Shown: positions 16,871 through 24,975 of the stretch, piece after piece
Layout of the letters: each line of letters begins with the position of its first letter
Numbering within the stretch: the first letter of the stretch is position 1
Origin: Arthrobacter sp. SLBN-83
GTDB taxonomy: Bacteria > Actinomycetota > Actinomycetes > Actinomycetales > Micrococcaceae
Reading direction: 5' to 3'
DNA length: 64,000 nucleotides
Assembly: GCF_006715285.1 (NCBI RefSeq)
Contig: NZ_VFMX01000001.1
Location: forward strand, 2,356,001-2,420,000
Notes under the pieces: model-generated
What the model was told of the DNA's origin: nothing
What the model saw: the letters and a program-made list of their open reading frames with translations, nothing else
Database searches by the model: none
Program-made: the position numbers and the translations under genes

Positions 16871-17935
16871 TCAGGACATGGTGGCCACGGCGAAGAGGCC
16901 GGCCACTCCAACCAGGTAGAGGACCAAGACGACCAACGAGTCGGTTCCCATGCCCAGGCGCTTCTTTTTAGGCCGGAAGAGGAGCCCCAGTACGTAGGCC
17001 AGGGTCAGCAGGATCGCCAGGGCGGTGAGGTAAATGTCGGTGGCCTGGGCCTGGGGCAGCACCGGTTTCCCGGTGATCAGGACTGCAACAAGGAAGAGGA
17101 CGGGCAGGAACGCATTGCCGCCAAAGATGTCGCTGAAGGCCAGCTTGTAGTCGCCCTGCTTCACCGATGCCAGCCCGGTGGAAATTTCGGGCAGGGAAGT
17201 GGCCAGGGCCAGGAAGGTGGCTCCGAAGAGGACGCCCGAAAGTCCGATGTGCCCGGCGATCGCATCCCCGCTGCGCTCCAGCACCACGCCTGCGCCCAGG
17301 GTGGCCAATGCCGCGACGGTGAAGATCAGGGCAGACTTGCCCGTGCTGATGTGCCGGTTCTTGTCGTGGGCCTTCTTCTTCGAATGGCCCCGGGGCTCGT
17401 CCTGCCCGCCGGGCGCGTCTCCTTGCTGGTGCCAGGGAAGGCCCTTCTGGGATCGTTGGACCAGGATCAATCCAAGGATCCAGATCACGGCGATCAGCAC
17501 AGCGGCCGGCGTCAGGCGCAGGCCCACCAGCGAGTTCGGCATCTGGCTTCCGGCGATCACCACGCCCAGGACTGCGATAACGGTGACTGCCTCGATGACC
17601 AGCGTCAGGGACGCTGCCTTATAGCTGAGGGGATCGGTGCCTCGTGTTCCGAACACGTCGAGGATGACCAGCACGACGGTCTGGATTGCGATGCCGCCCA
17701 GGATGTTTCCAACGGCCACTCCGATGTTGTTGGAAGCGGCTGCGCTGACGGTGATGGCGATTTCGGGCAAGTTCGTGGCGATGGCAAGCAGGATGAGGCC
17801 GCCCAATGCCGACCCGAGATGCAGCCGGTCATCAAGAACATCCGTCTGTTTGGAGAGGTGGATTCCCGCCACCCAGATCACCGCTGCGGCGCCGGCAAAA
17901 ATCAGTAACAGAACTGCCAGGGGCAGCGATTCCAT
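16871..17935 (-). CDS. Sodium/calcium exchanger family (CaCA) membrane protein
   Basis: Cation:proton or cation:sodium antiporter. 354 residues from ATG 17935, which has GGGAGAGG upstream. Two inverted halves carry the alpha-repeats: ATNLPEIAITVSAAASNNIGVAVGNILGG near residue 45 and ATSLPEISTGLASVKQGDYKLAFSDIFGGNAF near 265. A charged cytoplasmic loop DEPRGHSKKKAHDKNRH separates the halves. About ten hydrophobic helices. Confidence 0.87.
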   Translation of the reverse strand: MESLPLAVLLLIFAGAAAVIWVAGIHLSKQTDVLDDRLHLGSALGGLILLAIATNLPEIAITVSAAASNNIGVAVGNILGGIAIQTVVLVILDVFGTRGTDPLSYKAASLTLVIEAVTVIAVLGVVIAGSQMPNSLVGLRLTPAAVLIAVIWILGLILVQRSQKGLPWHQQGDAPGGQDEPRGHSKKKAHDKNRHISTGKSALIFTVAALATLGAGVVLERSGDAIAGHIGLSGVLFGATFLALATSLPEISTGLASVKQGDYKLAFSDIFGGNAFLPVLFLVAVLITGKPVLPQAQATDIYLTALAILLTLAYVLGLLFRPKKKRLGMGTDSLVVLVLYLVGVAGLFAVATMS

Positions 17936-18118
17936 GCCTCTCCCTTCCCGGGCGGCGCCCTGCCTCCCAGGAAAACACGTACCCATGGACCGGATCCGGA
18001 ATTGCATCTGCTTGCTGGGAATGCTCTGGGAATTATGGCTGAGGCAGGTATTGCGCCCTGCTGAATTGCAGTATCAATTACTGGTCAGATCTGCGGATGG
18101 GACGCTTAGCCTTCATCC

Positions 18119-18271
18119 ATGCTGAGAATCGTGAAGCAGATCCTGCGATCCAAGCCAAAGTGCCGGTACTGCGGGCAGGCCCTCCCTCCAACTGAGTCTG
18201 CGGCATTTTGCTCCCGTGACTGTTACGACGGCTATCAGTACTGGGACGGCACTGCGGCTCACGAAAAATAG
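18119..18271 (+). CDS. 50-residue zinc-ribbon-type protein
   Basis: Small basic protein starting MLRIVKQILRSKPK, with CRYCG at residues 15-19 and FCSRDC at 31-36: four cysteines in a CxxC...CxxxC pattern that would bind one zinc. It ends YQYWDGTAAHEK. An in-frame stop at 18107-18109 limits the start to ATG 18119 or GTG 18131; no strong ribosome binding site is seen. No family recognised. Next gene downstream on the same strand is the repeat protein at 18385. Confidence 0.6.
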   Translation: MLRIVKQILRSKPKCRYCGQALPPTESAAFCSRDCYDGYQYWDGTAAHEK

Positions 18272-18384
18272 TATCGCCGTAGCGTCCACAACTCTTCGCA
18301 AAACTACTAACCATGCTTAGTATTGTGGGGCGCGGCTGTCCGCTGGGGGCAGAGCACCCGCGCTGCACCGGAGGTTTTTCAAGC

Positions 18385-19041
18385 ATGGACAACGAGATGC
18401 GTCCCCTCACCGATGAAGAACTGATGTCGGAGCAGGCCACCGCCCTGCCGGACAAGGAAGTGGCGTCCGTCCTGGACCTGAACGCGGACCTGGATCTGGG
18501 CATCAACGCAGCGGCGCCCATCGATTTGGCCGTCGCCGCAAACGCCAACGTCGCCGCACCGATCGATGCTGCCGCCTCGGCCAACATTCTCTCCTTCGGC
18601 TCGGACGCGCAGGCACTGTCCAGCCAGGACGCCGCCATTGACCAGGGCATCACCGCCGACGCCAATGCCGACTCCACCCAGGACAGCCTGATCGGTCAGG
18701 GTGACGGCACCACCGACACGGGCACCACCGATGGAACGGCCGGTGCGGTGACAGATCCCACCAGCACCGGTGGGCTCACTGACGCAGCCGGTGCGCTGAA
18801 CGGCAATCTGCTGAACGTTGACGTGAACCTGGACGCCGATGCCGCCATCGCCGCACCCATCAACGGTGCCGTGGCCGCAAACGCCAACGTGGCTGCACCC
18901 ATCGACGCCGCAGTGGCCGCCAACATTGGCTCCATCGACAGCCAGGCGTACGCCATCTCGGACCAGAGCGCCACCATCTCGCAGCACATCGACGGCGAGG
19001 CGAACGCCACCGCCGGCCAGCAGTCCGACCTGCAGCAGTAA
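18385..19041 (+). CDS. Asp/Ala-rich repeat protein next to an M50 protease; possible substrate
   Basis: 218 residues from ATG 18385, GGAGG 10 bp upstream. Low-complexity Ala, Asp, Asn and Ile composition, no cysteine. Two diverged copies of a module occur: DLNADLDLGINAAAPID near residue 31 with NANVAAPIDAAASANILSFGS, and DVNLDADAAIAAPINGA near 150 with NANVAAPIDAAVAANIGSIDS; each is followed by a QSSQDA- or DQSATI-type tail. A Gly/Thr-rich linker (TTDTGTTDGTAG) joins them. No signal peptide. The downstream protease starts 6 bp after its stop, so they are co-expressed. Role unknown; a leader-like N-terminus plus a PqqD-type partner makes a processed substrate possible. Confidence 0.7.
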   Translation: MDNEMRPLTDEELMSEQATALPDKEVASVLDLNADLDLGINAAAPIDLAVAANANVAAPIDAAASANILSFGSDAQALSSQDAAIDQGITADANADSTQDSLIGQGDGTTDTGTTDGTAGAVTDPTSTGGLTDAAGALNGNLLNVDVNLDADAAIAAPINGAVAANANVAAPIDAAVAANIGSIDSQAYAISDQSATISQHIDGEANATAGQQSDLQQ

Positions 19042-19047
19042 GCAAAC

Positions 19048-21489
19048 ATGACCCAAACCCACGGCGGCCCGCCTCCTGAGGCGGGCCCGCCGTCGTCACG
19101 CGTCTCTGTTGCCCCGGACCAGCCGGGCCAAATTACGACGGCGGGTCCCCACCTTCCGGCACGGGCGGACGGCGTCCAGCTGCTGGGCACCGCAGAGGGG
19201 TCCGGCTACCGCGAACCGCCCGCCCTGGTGCGCCGCGCCGACGGCCAGACCCTCCAGCTGACCCGCCTGCTGTACCTGGTGCTGGAGGCGGCGGACGGGA
19301 CCCGCGACCTGGACGGCATTGCGCGGCACGCCAGTGAAGGCTCCGGGCGGCTGGTCAGTGCAGACAACGTCCGTACCCTGATGGACTCGCAGCTGCTGCC
19401 CATGGGCCTGCTTCGGCTCGCCGACGGCAGCCAGCCGGAGGTCAAGAAGTCCAACCCGTTGCTGGGTTTGCGCTTCCGCTACATCGTGTCCGATCCTGCC
19501 CGCACCCGCAGGATTACCGCACCGTTCGCGGTGCTGTTCAACCCGCTGATTTTGGTGGCCGTGACGGCTGCGTTCCTGGTCGCGTGCTGGTGGGTGCTCA
19601 TGGTCAAGGGTCTCGGCTCGGCCACCCATGAGGCTTTCGAGCAGCCTGCCCTCCTGCTGCTGATCCTCGCCGTCACCATCCTGTCGGCCGGCTTCCACGA
19701 ATTCGGCCACGCCGCCGCCACCCGCAAGGGCGGAGCGACCCCCGGGGCCATGGGCGCCGGGCTCTACCTGCTGTGGCCAGCCTTCTTCACGGACGTCACC
19801 GACTCCTACCGGCTGGGCCGCGCGGGCAGGATCCGCACCGACCTGGGCGGCCTGTACTTCAACGCGATCGTGGCAGTCGCCATCATGGGACTGTGGTGGG
19901 CCACCGGCTTTGACGCGCTCCTGCTGGTGGTGGTCACGCAGATCCTGCAGATGATCCGCCAGCTCATCCCGCTGGTCAAGTACGACGGCTACCACATCCT
20001 GGCGGACGCCACCGGCGTGCCCGACCTGTTCCAGCGCATCAAACCCACCCTCCTGGGGATCCTTCCCTGGCGCTGGGGAAGCCCGGAAAGCAAGGTGCTC
20101 AAGCCGTGGGCGAGGGCCGTCGTCACCGTCTGGGTGCTGGTGACCGTACCGGTGCTGCTGTTCAGCATGGTGATGATGGTGCTCTCCCTGCCACGGCTGC
20201 TGGCCACAGGGTGGGTCAGCGTGGTCAAACAGCAGGAAGCGCTGGCGGCGAGCTTTTCTTCCGGCGACCTGCTGGGCGTGGCCGTTCGGGCCCTCGCCAT
20301 TGTTGTGGTGGCGGTCCCGGTGCTGGGCGTGCTGTACATCGTGGTGCGGTTGCTGCGGCAGCTGGTCACGGGGCTCTGGCAGAAGACCCGCGGCAAGGCC
20401 GTGCAGCGCACAGCGGCCATGACCGCCGTCGCAGTCCTGCTGGCAGGGCTCGCTTGGGCGTGGTGGCCCGACGGCGGGACGTACCGTCCGGTGCAGGCCT
20501 ACGAACGCGGGACGCTGGGTGATGCAACGCGGGCCATCCTGCCCCAGCGCGGACGTGAGCGCGTGGAATTGCGGGAGGGTGCTTCGGGGCGGACTGTTGC
20601 GCTGTGGCCTGCGGGTGCTGTGAAGCCCACCCGGGACAACCCCCAGCTGAGCATGGTGCTGGTGCCGGCGGATGCTTCATCGGACGGTGCCTCCCCGGGT
20701 GGCAGCACCTCTTCTGCTGTTGCTCCGTCCTGGGTGTTCCCGTTCGACAGGCCGGCCGCCCCCGCCGCCGACGGAAACCAGGCGCTCGCCGTCAACACCA
20801 CCGACGGCTCGGTGAAGTACAGCGTGGCCTTCGCGCTGGTGTGGGCGGAGGACGGGGAACCGGTCACCACCACCAATGAGGCTTACGCCTTTGCCAACTG
20901 CTCGGGATGTGGGGCGGTGGCCGTGGGGTTCCAGGTGGTCCTGGTGGTGGGGCAGACCGACGTGATCGTGCCGCAAAACCTTTCGGCGGCTGCCAACTAC
21001 AACTGCCTGGACTGCCTCACCTATGCCCTGGCCAGCCAGCTGGTCCTGACCCTCGACAAGCCCTTGGACGGAGACAGTAAGCAGCAGCTCGAAGCCCTGT
21101 GGGCGCAGATCGCGGAGTACGGCCGGAACATCCAGAACGTCCCGCTGTCCGAAATCCAGGCAACGCTTAACGGGTTCAAGGACCAGATCACGGCCATTGT
21201 GAAGGGTTCTTCGGTTTCCGGGGGCACCTCTGTGGCGACGTCGCCCGCTTCGGCGGGCCCCAGTGGCGATCCGACCCCTGGCCCCACTTCGTCCTTCGCC
21301 CAGGATGGGCCCTCCGCACCCGCCGATGCACCTGCTCCGGCAGCGACTGGCGGTGCCACCGCACCGGCGGGCCAGCCTCTGGGAGGCGGGCAGCCGACGT
21401 CGTCCGTTGACTATGCATCGCCGGCACCTACTGCTGATTACGGGGGAGGGGAGACCCTGGCGCCTGCACCTACTTCCAGCGCGGGCTGA
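19048..21489 (+). CDS. PqqD-like domain fused to M50 (site-2 type) membrane metalloprotease
   Basis: 813 residues in several parts: an N-terminal PqqD-like winged-helix region at about 55-125 (LVRRADGQTLQLTRLLYLVLEA, DLDGIARHASEG); a membrane protease with the zinc motif HEFGH at 217-221 and a distal KYDGYH at 311-316; about ten helices to residue 475; an extracytoplasmic domain with two CxxC pairs, CSGC at 618-621 and CLDC at 653-656; and a Pro/Ser/Thr-rich tail. The fusion resembles peptide zinc metalloproteases of RiPP clusters. No radical SAM enzyme or cyclodehydratase is nearby. Confidence 0.82.
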   Translation: MTQTHGGPPPEAGPPSSRVSVAPDQPGQITTAGPHLPARADGVQLLGTAEGSGYREPPALVRRADGQTLQLTRLLYLVLEAADGTRDLDGIARHASEGSGRLVSADNVRTLMDSQLLPMGLLRLADGSQPEVKKSNPLLGLRFRYIVSDPARTRRITAPFAVLFNPLILVAVTAAFLVACWWVLMVKGLGSATHEAFEQPALLLLILAVTILSAGFHEFGHAAATRKGGATPGAMGAGLYLLWPAFFTDVTDSYRLGRAGRIRTDLGGLYFNAIVAVAIMGLWWATGFDALLLVVVTQILQMIRQLIPLVKYDGYHILADATGVPDLFQRIKPTLLGILPWRWGSPESKVLKPWARAVVTVWVLVTVPVLLFSMVMMVLSLPRLLATGWVSVVKQQEALAASFSSGDLLGVAVRALAIVVVAVPVLGVLYIVVRLLRQLVTGLWQKTRGKAVQRTAAMTAVAVLLAGLAWAWWPDGGTYRPVQAYERGTLGDATRAILPQRGRERVELREGASGRTVALWPAGAVKPTRDNPQLSMVLVPADASSDGASPGGSTSSAVAPSWVFPFDRPAAPAADGNQALAVNTTDGSVKYSVAFALVWAEDGEPVTTTNEAYAFANCSGCGAVAVGFQVVLVVGQTDVIVPQNLSAAANYNCLDCLTYALASQLVLTLDKPLDGDSKQQLEALWAQIAEYGRNIQNVPLSEIQATLNGFKDQITAIVKGSSVSGGTSVATSPASAGPSGDPTPGPTSSFAQDGPSAPADAPAPAATGGATAPAGQPLGGGQPTSSVDYASPAPTADYGGGETLAPAPTSSAG
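19062..19092 (+). promoter_or_regulatory. GC-rich hairpin at the 5' end of the M50 gene
   Basis: CGGCGGCCCGCCT and AGGCGGGCCCGCCG form a 13-bp stem with one bulged base and a four-base loop (CTGA region), starting 15 bp into the protease gene and just after the stop of the repeat protein. No T tract follows. It may lower protease expression relative to the repeat protein. Confidence 0.5.
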
Positions 21490-21626
21490 CGGGCTTTTGT
21501 TGGGAATGCGCCGTGAACTCCCCTGGAGTCCCGCGTGGTTGCGGGGGAAAGCCCATGACGCCAGGGGCAGGACGCGTGGGGTGAAAACGTATGCTTGCCG
21601 GCGAGGAAGAAGATCCGGAGACACGA

Positions 21627-22163
21627 ATGGCCTCACGAGTCCCGTTCTGAACCTCCCCAACCGGCCCCGGGGCAGGGGCCTGTTTCGCGCCACGGGAATG
21701 ACGCTGGGGTGGATCCTCGCCTTCCTTGGCGTCAGCGTCCTCTGTGGAGCCCTGGTGGCCGGGTTGATGGTGCCCGCCGCAGCGTTGACCGAGTCGGCCG
21801 TGGGAGGCGTGTGCTTGCCGCGGAGGGGTCCCAGATTGCCACCCTCTTCAATGAGAACCGGCCCGGATTCCCCTGGACCAGATGTCGCCCAACATCAAGA
21901 ACGCGATTGTGGCGATCGAGGACTACCGGTTTTACCGGCGCGGCGGCATTGATCCGGAAGGCATTTTCCGAGCACTGGCGGTGGACGCCCCCGGCGGGCA
22001 CCAGGACGCATCGACGCTGACCGAGCCGTACGTCACAATGAGTGGAACAACCAGACGTGGGTGGTGGGCTGCACGAAAGGCCTGGCCACTGCATAGTTCT
22101 TCGGCGATCCCTTACCTGAGTCGAGGGGGAGCCTGCGGGTCGAAACCTGATGTGCGTGGCTGA
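21627..22163 (+). pseudogene. Decayed partial duplicate of the class A penicillin-binding protein
   Basis: Nucleotide-level copy of the gene at 13650-15860, broken four ways. (1) A frameshift gives MASRVPF then a stop at 21648. (2) About 80 bp are missing after TESAVG, between the membrane helix and the GT51 domain. (3) One base is lost in GAGAACCGG-CCCGG near 21858. (4) After the ACGCTGACCGAGCCGTACGT segment (22013-22032) the sequence jumps to the AATGAGTGGAACAACCAGAC segment, which in the intact gene lies about 1.45 kb further on, past the catalytic Ser and Lys. The GT51 stretch 21816-22030 is almost identical to the intact copy, so the duplication is recent or was gene-converted. Confidence 0.85.
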
Positions 22164-22193
22164 CGATGTGGCATAAAGGAACCAAGATCCACC

Positions 22194-22307
22194 GGACGAA
22201 GGGAGACCGTCCATCCTTAACGGTGGAAACGTAGGGGTCAACATCGGTGCACTGGGGGCCGTGGGCGTCGCCCTGTACGTAGTCCTGGTGGCCCGCCGGC
22301 GCAAGTG
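22194..22307 (+). pseudogene. Possible C-terminal membrane-anchor remnant
   Basis: A reading frame without a start codon ends with VNIGALGAVGVALYVVLVAR followed by RRK and TGA at 22305-22307, that is, a hydrophobic helix and an Arg/Lys tail like the ends of wall-associated proteins. Upstream is a TAA in the same frame. Most likely the tail of a lost surface-protein gene. Confidence 0.35.
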
Positions 22308-22321
22308 AACGGAACGACAGA

Positions 22322-22357
22322 GGGCCGGCCTGCAGTCGTTGAACTACAGGCCGGCCC
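22322..22357 (-). terminator. Hairpin terminator after the Ig-like repeat protein
   Basis: 11-bp arms GGGCCGGCCTG (22322-22332) and complement (22347-22357), 17 bp beyond the stop of the leftward gene. On the minus strand the tail is TCTGTCGTTCC, a weak T tract. Confidence 0.55.
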
Positions 22358-22374
22358 CTGGGCGTGAACATTCG

Positions 22375-24489
22375 TCAGGGCGCAAAACCGGATGCTGTCA
22401 GGGACGCGAAGGGCGCTGTTCCCAGTGGGTTTCCGGCCATGTCCGTAAAACCCGTTGGCGGTGTGTAGCCAGGCTTTCCGGGAACAACACCGACATTGAG
22501 CGTGCCTGCACCCGAGCTTCCATTGGGCGCATTGCCGAACGTGATGATCAGCGCGTTATTTGTACCGTCCCACGTCAGGGTGGACGTGGTTCCATTAGCC
22601 CCGAACGTGGCCGGGTTGCCGGTCAGATAATCACCACCGAGCGTGACGGTACCTATGCTGCAGCCACTGAACGAGAAGGCCAGTGAGTCATTGCTGCCCT
22701 TGTCGGTGATGGTGGCGGTGCCGGACGGAGTAGTCGTCCAGGTGGAGCACACCTTGGTTTGATCCATTTTCTCCGAGAACGTGATGGTGACGGTGTCGCC
22801 AGGATCAGCGGAGGCCTTATTGGTATTCGTCGAACCTCCGTTGGCCAGTTTGATTCCCGTGACAGTTGGGGGAGCGGTGTCCTTCGCAGTGGTGCCGGAG
22901 GCGGTGGCCGTGGTGGTGTTGCCGGCGCCATCCGTAGCGGACGCGGTGTAGGTCAGCGCGCCGTCGGCGAGGCTGGAGATGTCCACCGTTGTCGACCATG
23001 ACGTTCCTGTGGGCGTCACTTGGGCCGTCACCGATTTGAATGCCGAATCCCTTACGGTGACCGTCACGACGGTTCCAGACTCCACAGTGCCGTTCACCTT
23101 GCTGCTCCCGCTGGCGTACAGGGGCGCCGTGATGGTCAGTGCCGGAGCAACGGTGTCCTTCGTATCCGATGCAGTGACCGCAGTGCTGGTGTTGCCCGCC
23201 GCGTCTGTGACAGTGACCGTGTAGGCGACCGGACCGTCTTTGACCGTCCCGAGGTTCATGCTGGCGGACCATCCCCCGCTGGCGTTGGCCGTCGGCGCGA
23301 CCGTGACGGGGGTGGCAGTTCCCGGACTCGTGGCAGACACGGTGACGGTCGCGTTGGCTTCAGCGCTGCCCGAGACGGGGACGGCGCCAACGTTGCCGGT
23401 GTTCACGTAGGCGGGCACTCTCACCCCAGCTGCCGGCCCAGGAACGTTGGTGTCCTTCGTGCTCGTGGCGGTCTTGGCTGCACTGGTGTTGCCTGCAGCG
23501 TCCGTGGCGGTGGCCGTGTAGGTCACCGTTCCCTCGTTCAGGCTGCCGAGGTTCAGGGTGGCGGACCAGTTTCCGCTGCTGTCCGCGGTGGGGGTAGCAG
23601 CGGGCGTGGTGTGGGCGGAACCTGCGTCGGCCGCAGTGAGCGTGATCTTCGCATTCGCCTCTGAGGTTCCGGTAATGGTCACTCCCGCAACCGTGGCGGC
23701 GTTGACGTATGGCGGAGCGCTGAGCGTAAGCACTGGCGCCTGGGTGTCGATCCTGACCGTCAGGCTCTGCGCCGACCCGGGATTGCCCACCTGGTCCGTC
23801 GCGAAGTACGACACCGTGTGCGTCCCGTCCCCGGTGACCGGCATAGTGGCGACGGCCGCGCTGACCGTCTGCTGCGCGCCGCCGTCGACCCCGTACGTAA
23901 TGGAGGCGACGCCGGAACCGTTCGTGCCGTCGTCGGCCGTGACCGTCACGGTGACGGGGCTGCTGTTGTTCCAGCCCGCTGCGTTGGGAGTGGGTGAAAC
24001 TGTGGCTGCCGCGCTGGGCGGGGTGGCATCGCTGCTGATTCCGTTGCTGCGCGGGCTCTCGGCGCCGGTCCAGAGTGCGATGGCAGGGGTGACGGTGTAG
24101 TACCAGGTGCCGCCCGGGACGTTCTGCTCCGTGCAGGTGAGGGTGGTTACGGTGTCCGCGCAGCCGCCGGTGGCCGGGATGGCGGTCCCGCCGGTGGCTG
24201 ATGAGTAGCGGGCCACGGTGTAGCCGGTGGCGGCACGGCCGTTGACGGTGCTGCCGCTGGCCCAGGTGACCGAGAGTGCGGCGCCGTTCGCGCTGACGGC
24301 CGGCTTGGAGCCCGGGGTCAGGGCGTCGGCTGCGGCGGCGGCGTTGTTGCTGCTGGTGGTGGAGGCCCAGAAGGCGTAGGCGGCAGTGCCAGAGCCGAGC
24401 AGGAGCAGGACCGCTGTGATGATCCACGTGAACCTGCGGGAGGGGCGGCGGCCGACGAAGAGTGACGCGTTGCGGACGGCGAGGCTCAT
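22375..24489 (-). CDS. Large secreted protein with Ig-like repeats and alternate-type signal
   Basis: 704 residues from ATG 24489, whose ATGA overlaps the end of the preceding gene. The N-terminal signal WIITAVLLLLGSGTAAYAFWASTTSS has the AYAFW motif shared by four other proteins here. It is followed by a fibronectin-like region and several bacterial Ig-like modules, each ending YTVTVTDAAGNTS or YTATATDAAGNTS and each opening with APxLT and a TSEANAK or SAEANAT segment. The last part, GDTVTITFSEKMDQTKV onward, resembles SwmB/Ig adhesion repeats. It lacks an LPXTG motif. Probable extracellular or surface adhesion protein. Confidence 0.8.
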   Translation of the reverse strand: MSLAVRNASLFVGRRPSRRFTWIITAVLLLLGSGTAAYAFWASTTSSNNAAAAADALTPGSKPAVSANGAALSVTWASGSTVNGRAATGYTVARYSSATGGTAIPATGGCADTVTTLTCTEQNVPGGTWYYTVTPAIALWTGAESPRSNGISSDATPPSAAATVSPTPNAAGWNNSSPVTVTVTADDGTNGSGVASITYGVDGGAQQTVSAAVATMPVTGDGTHTVSYFATDQVGNPGSAQSLTVRIDTQAPVLTLSAPPYVNAATVAGVTITGTSEANAKITLTAADAGSAHTTPAATPTADSSGNWSATLNLGSLNEGTVTYTATATDAAGNTSAAKTATSTKDTNVPGPAAGVRVPAYVNTGNVGAVPVSGSAEANATVTVSATSPGTATPVTVAPTANASGGWSASMNLGTVKDGPVAYTVTVTDAAGNTSTAVTASDTKDTVAPALTITAPLYASGSSKVNGTVESGTVVTVTVRDSAFKSVTAQVTPTGTSWSTTVDISSLADGALTYTASATDGAGNTTTATASGTTAKDTAPPTVTGIKLANGGSTNTNKASADPGDTVTITFSEKMDQTKVCSTWTTTPSGTATITDKGSNDSLAFSFSGCSIGTVTLGGDYLTGNPATFGANGTTSTLTWDGTNNALIITFGNAPNGSSGAGTLNVGVVPGKPGYTPPTGFTDMAGNPLGTAPFASLTASGFAP

Positions 24490-24974
24490 TTGCGGACCTC
24501 CGCCGTCACTGGAACGCTGAACGTTGCGCCCTGGCAGGCTGCGAGCGAGGTGGTATCCATGGTGGCCGCTCCGGGGAGGGTGATGAGTGCCGACGAGTCC
24601 GCGGCAACGTAGGTTGCGGGGGTGAGAGGTGCGGCGGTTCCGGTGATGCTGACGCCGGTGGTGGTGCATCCGGGATGCGCGGCGTCCGCTGTGACAGGCC
24701 CGTTGCCGGTGACGCTGTAGACCTGCACAGAGTAGGGGTTGGGATTGGTCAGGCGGAGGACGACGTCGGCGCTACCGCCAGGGTAGAGGGCCGCCTTGGG
24801 GTTGTCGCCGGCGACGAGGGCGTCCACGGTGACGGCCTGCATGGTGCCGGCGGCTGCCGAGCCGCTCCCGGCGCCCGTGCCGCTCCAGAAGGCGTAGGCC
24901 GTTCCGGCGCCGGCGGTCACGAGGAGGCCTGCGAGGGCAGCTGCCCTGAAGCCACGGCTTCTTGTGGGTGACAT
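24486..24974 (-). CDS. SipW-type alternate-signal exported protein
   Basis: 162 residues. Signal RAAALAGLLVTAGAGTAYAFWSGTGAGSGSAAAG with the AYAFWS motif and small-residue stretch of TasA/camelysin-like proteins. The mature domain is beta-rich and has cysteines in HPGCTTTG and AACQGATFSV, plus a NPNPYSVQVYSV strand. It is coupled by ATGA overlap to the Ig-repeat gene and is 1 bp after the 24976-26112 gene, so all belong to one operon. Function unknown, perhaps a surface-fibre or matrix component. Confidence 0.72.
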   Translation of the reverse strand: MSPTRSRGFRAAALAGLLVTAGAGTAYAFWSGTGAGSGSAAAGTMQAVTVDALVAGDNPKAALYPGGSADVVLRLTNPNPYSVQVYSVTGNGPVTADAAHPGCTTTGVSITGTAAPLTPATYVAADSSALITLPGAATMDTTSLAACQGATFSVPVTAEVRK

Positions 24975-24975
24975 C

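Noticed and set aside
22531-24427. Long plus-strand and shifted-frame ORFs opposite the Ig-repeat gene
   Set aside because: Antisense shadows of a repetitive GC-rich gene; the repeat module pattern is seen only in the annotated frame.
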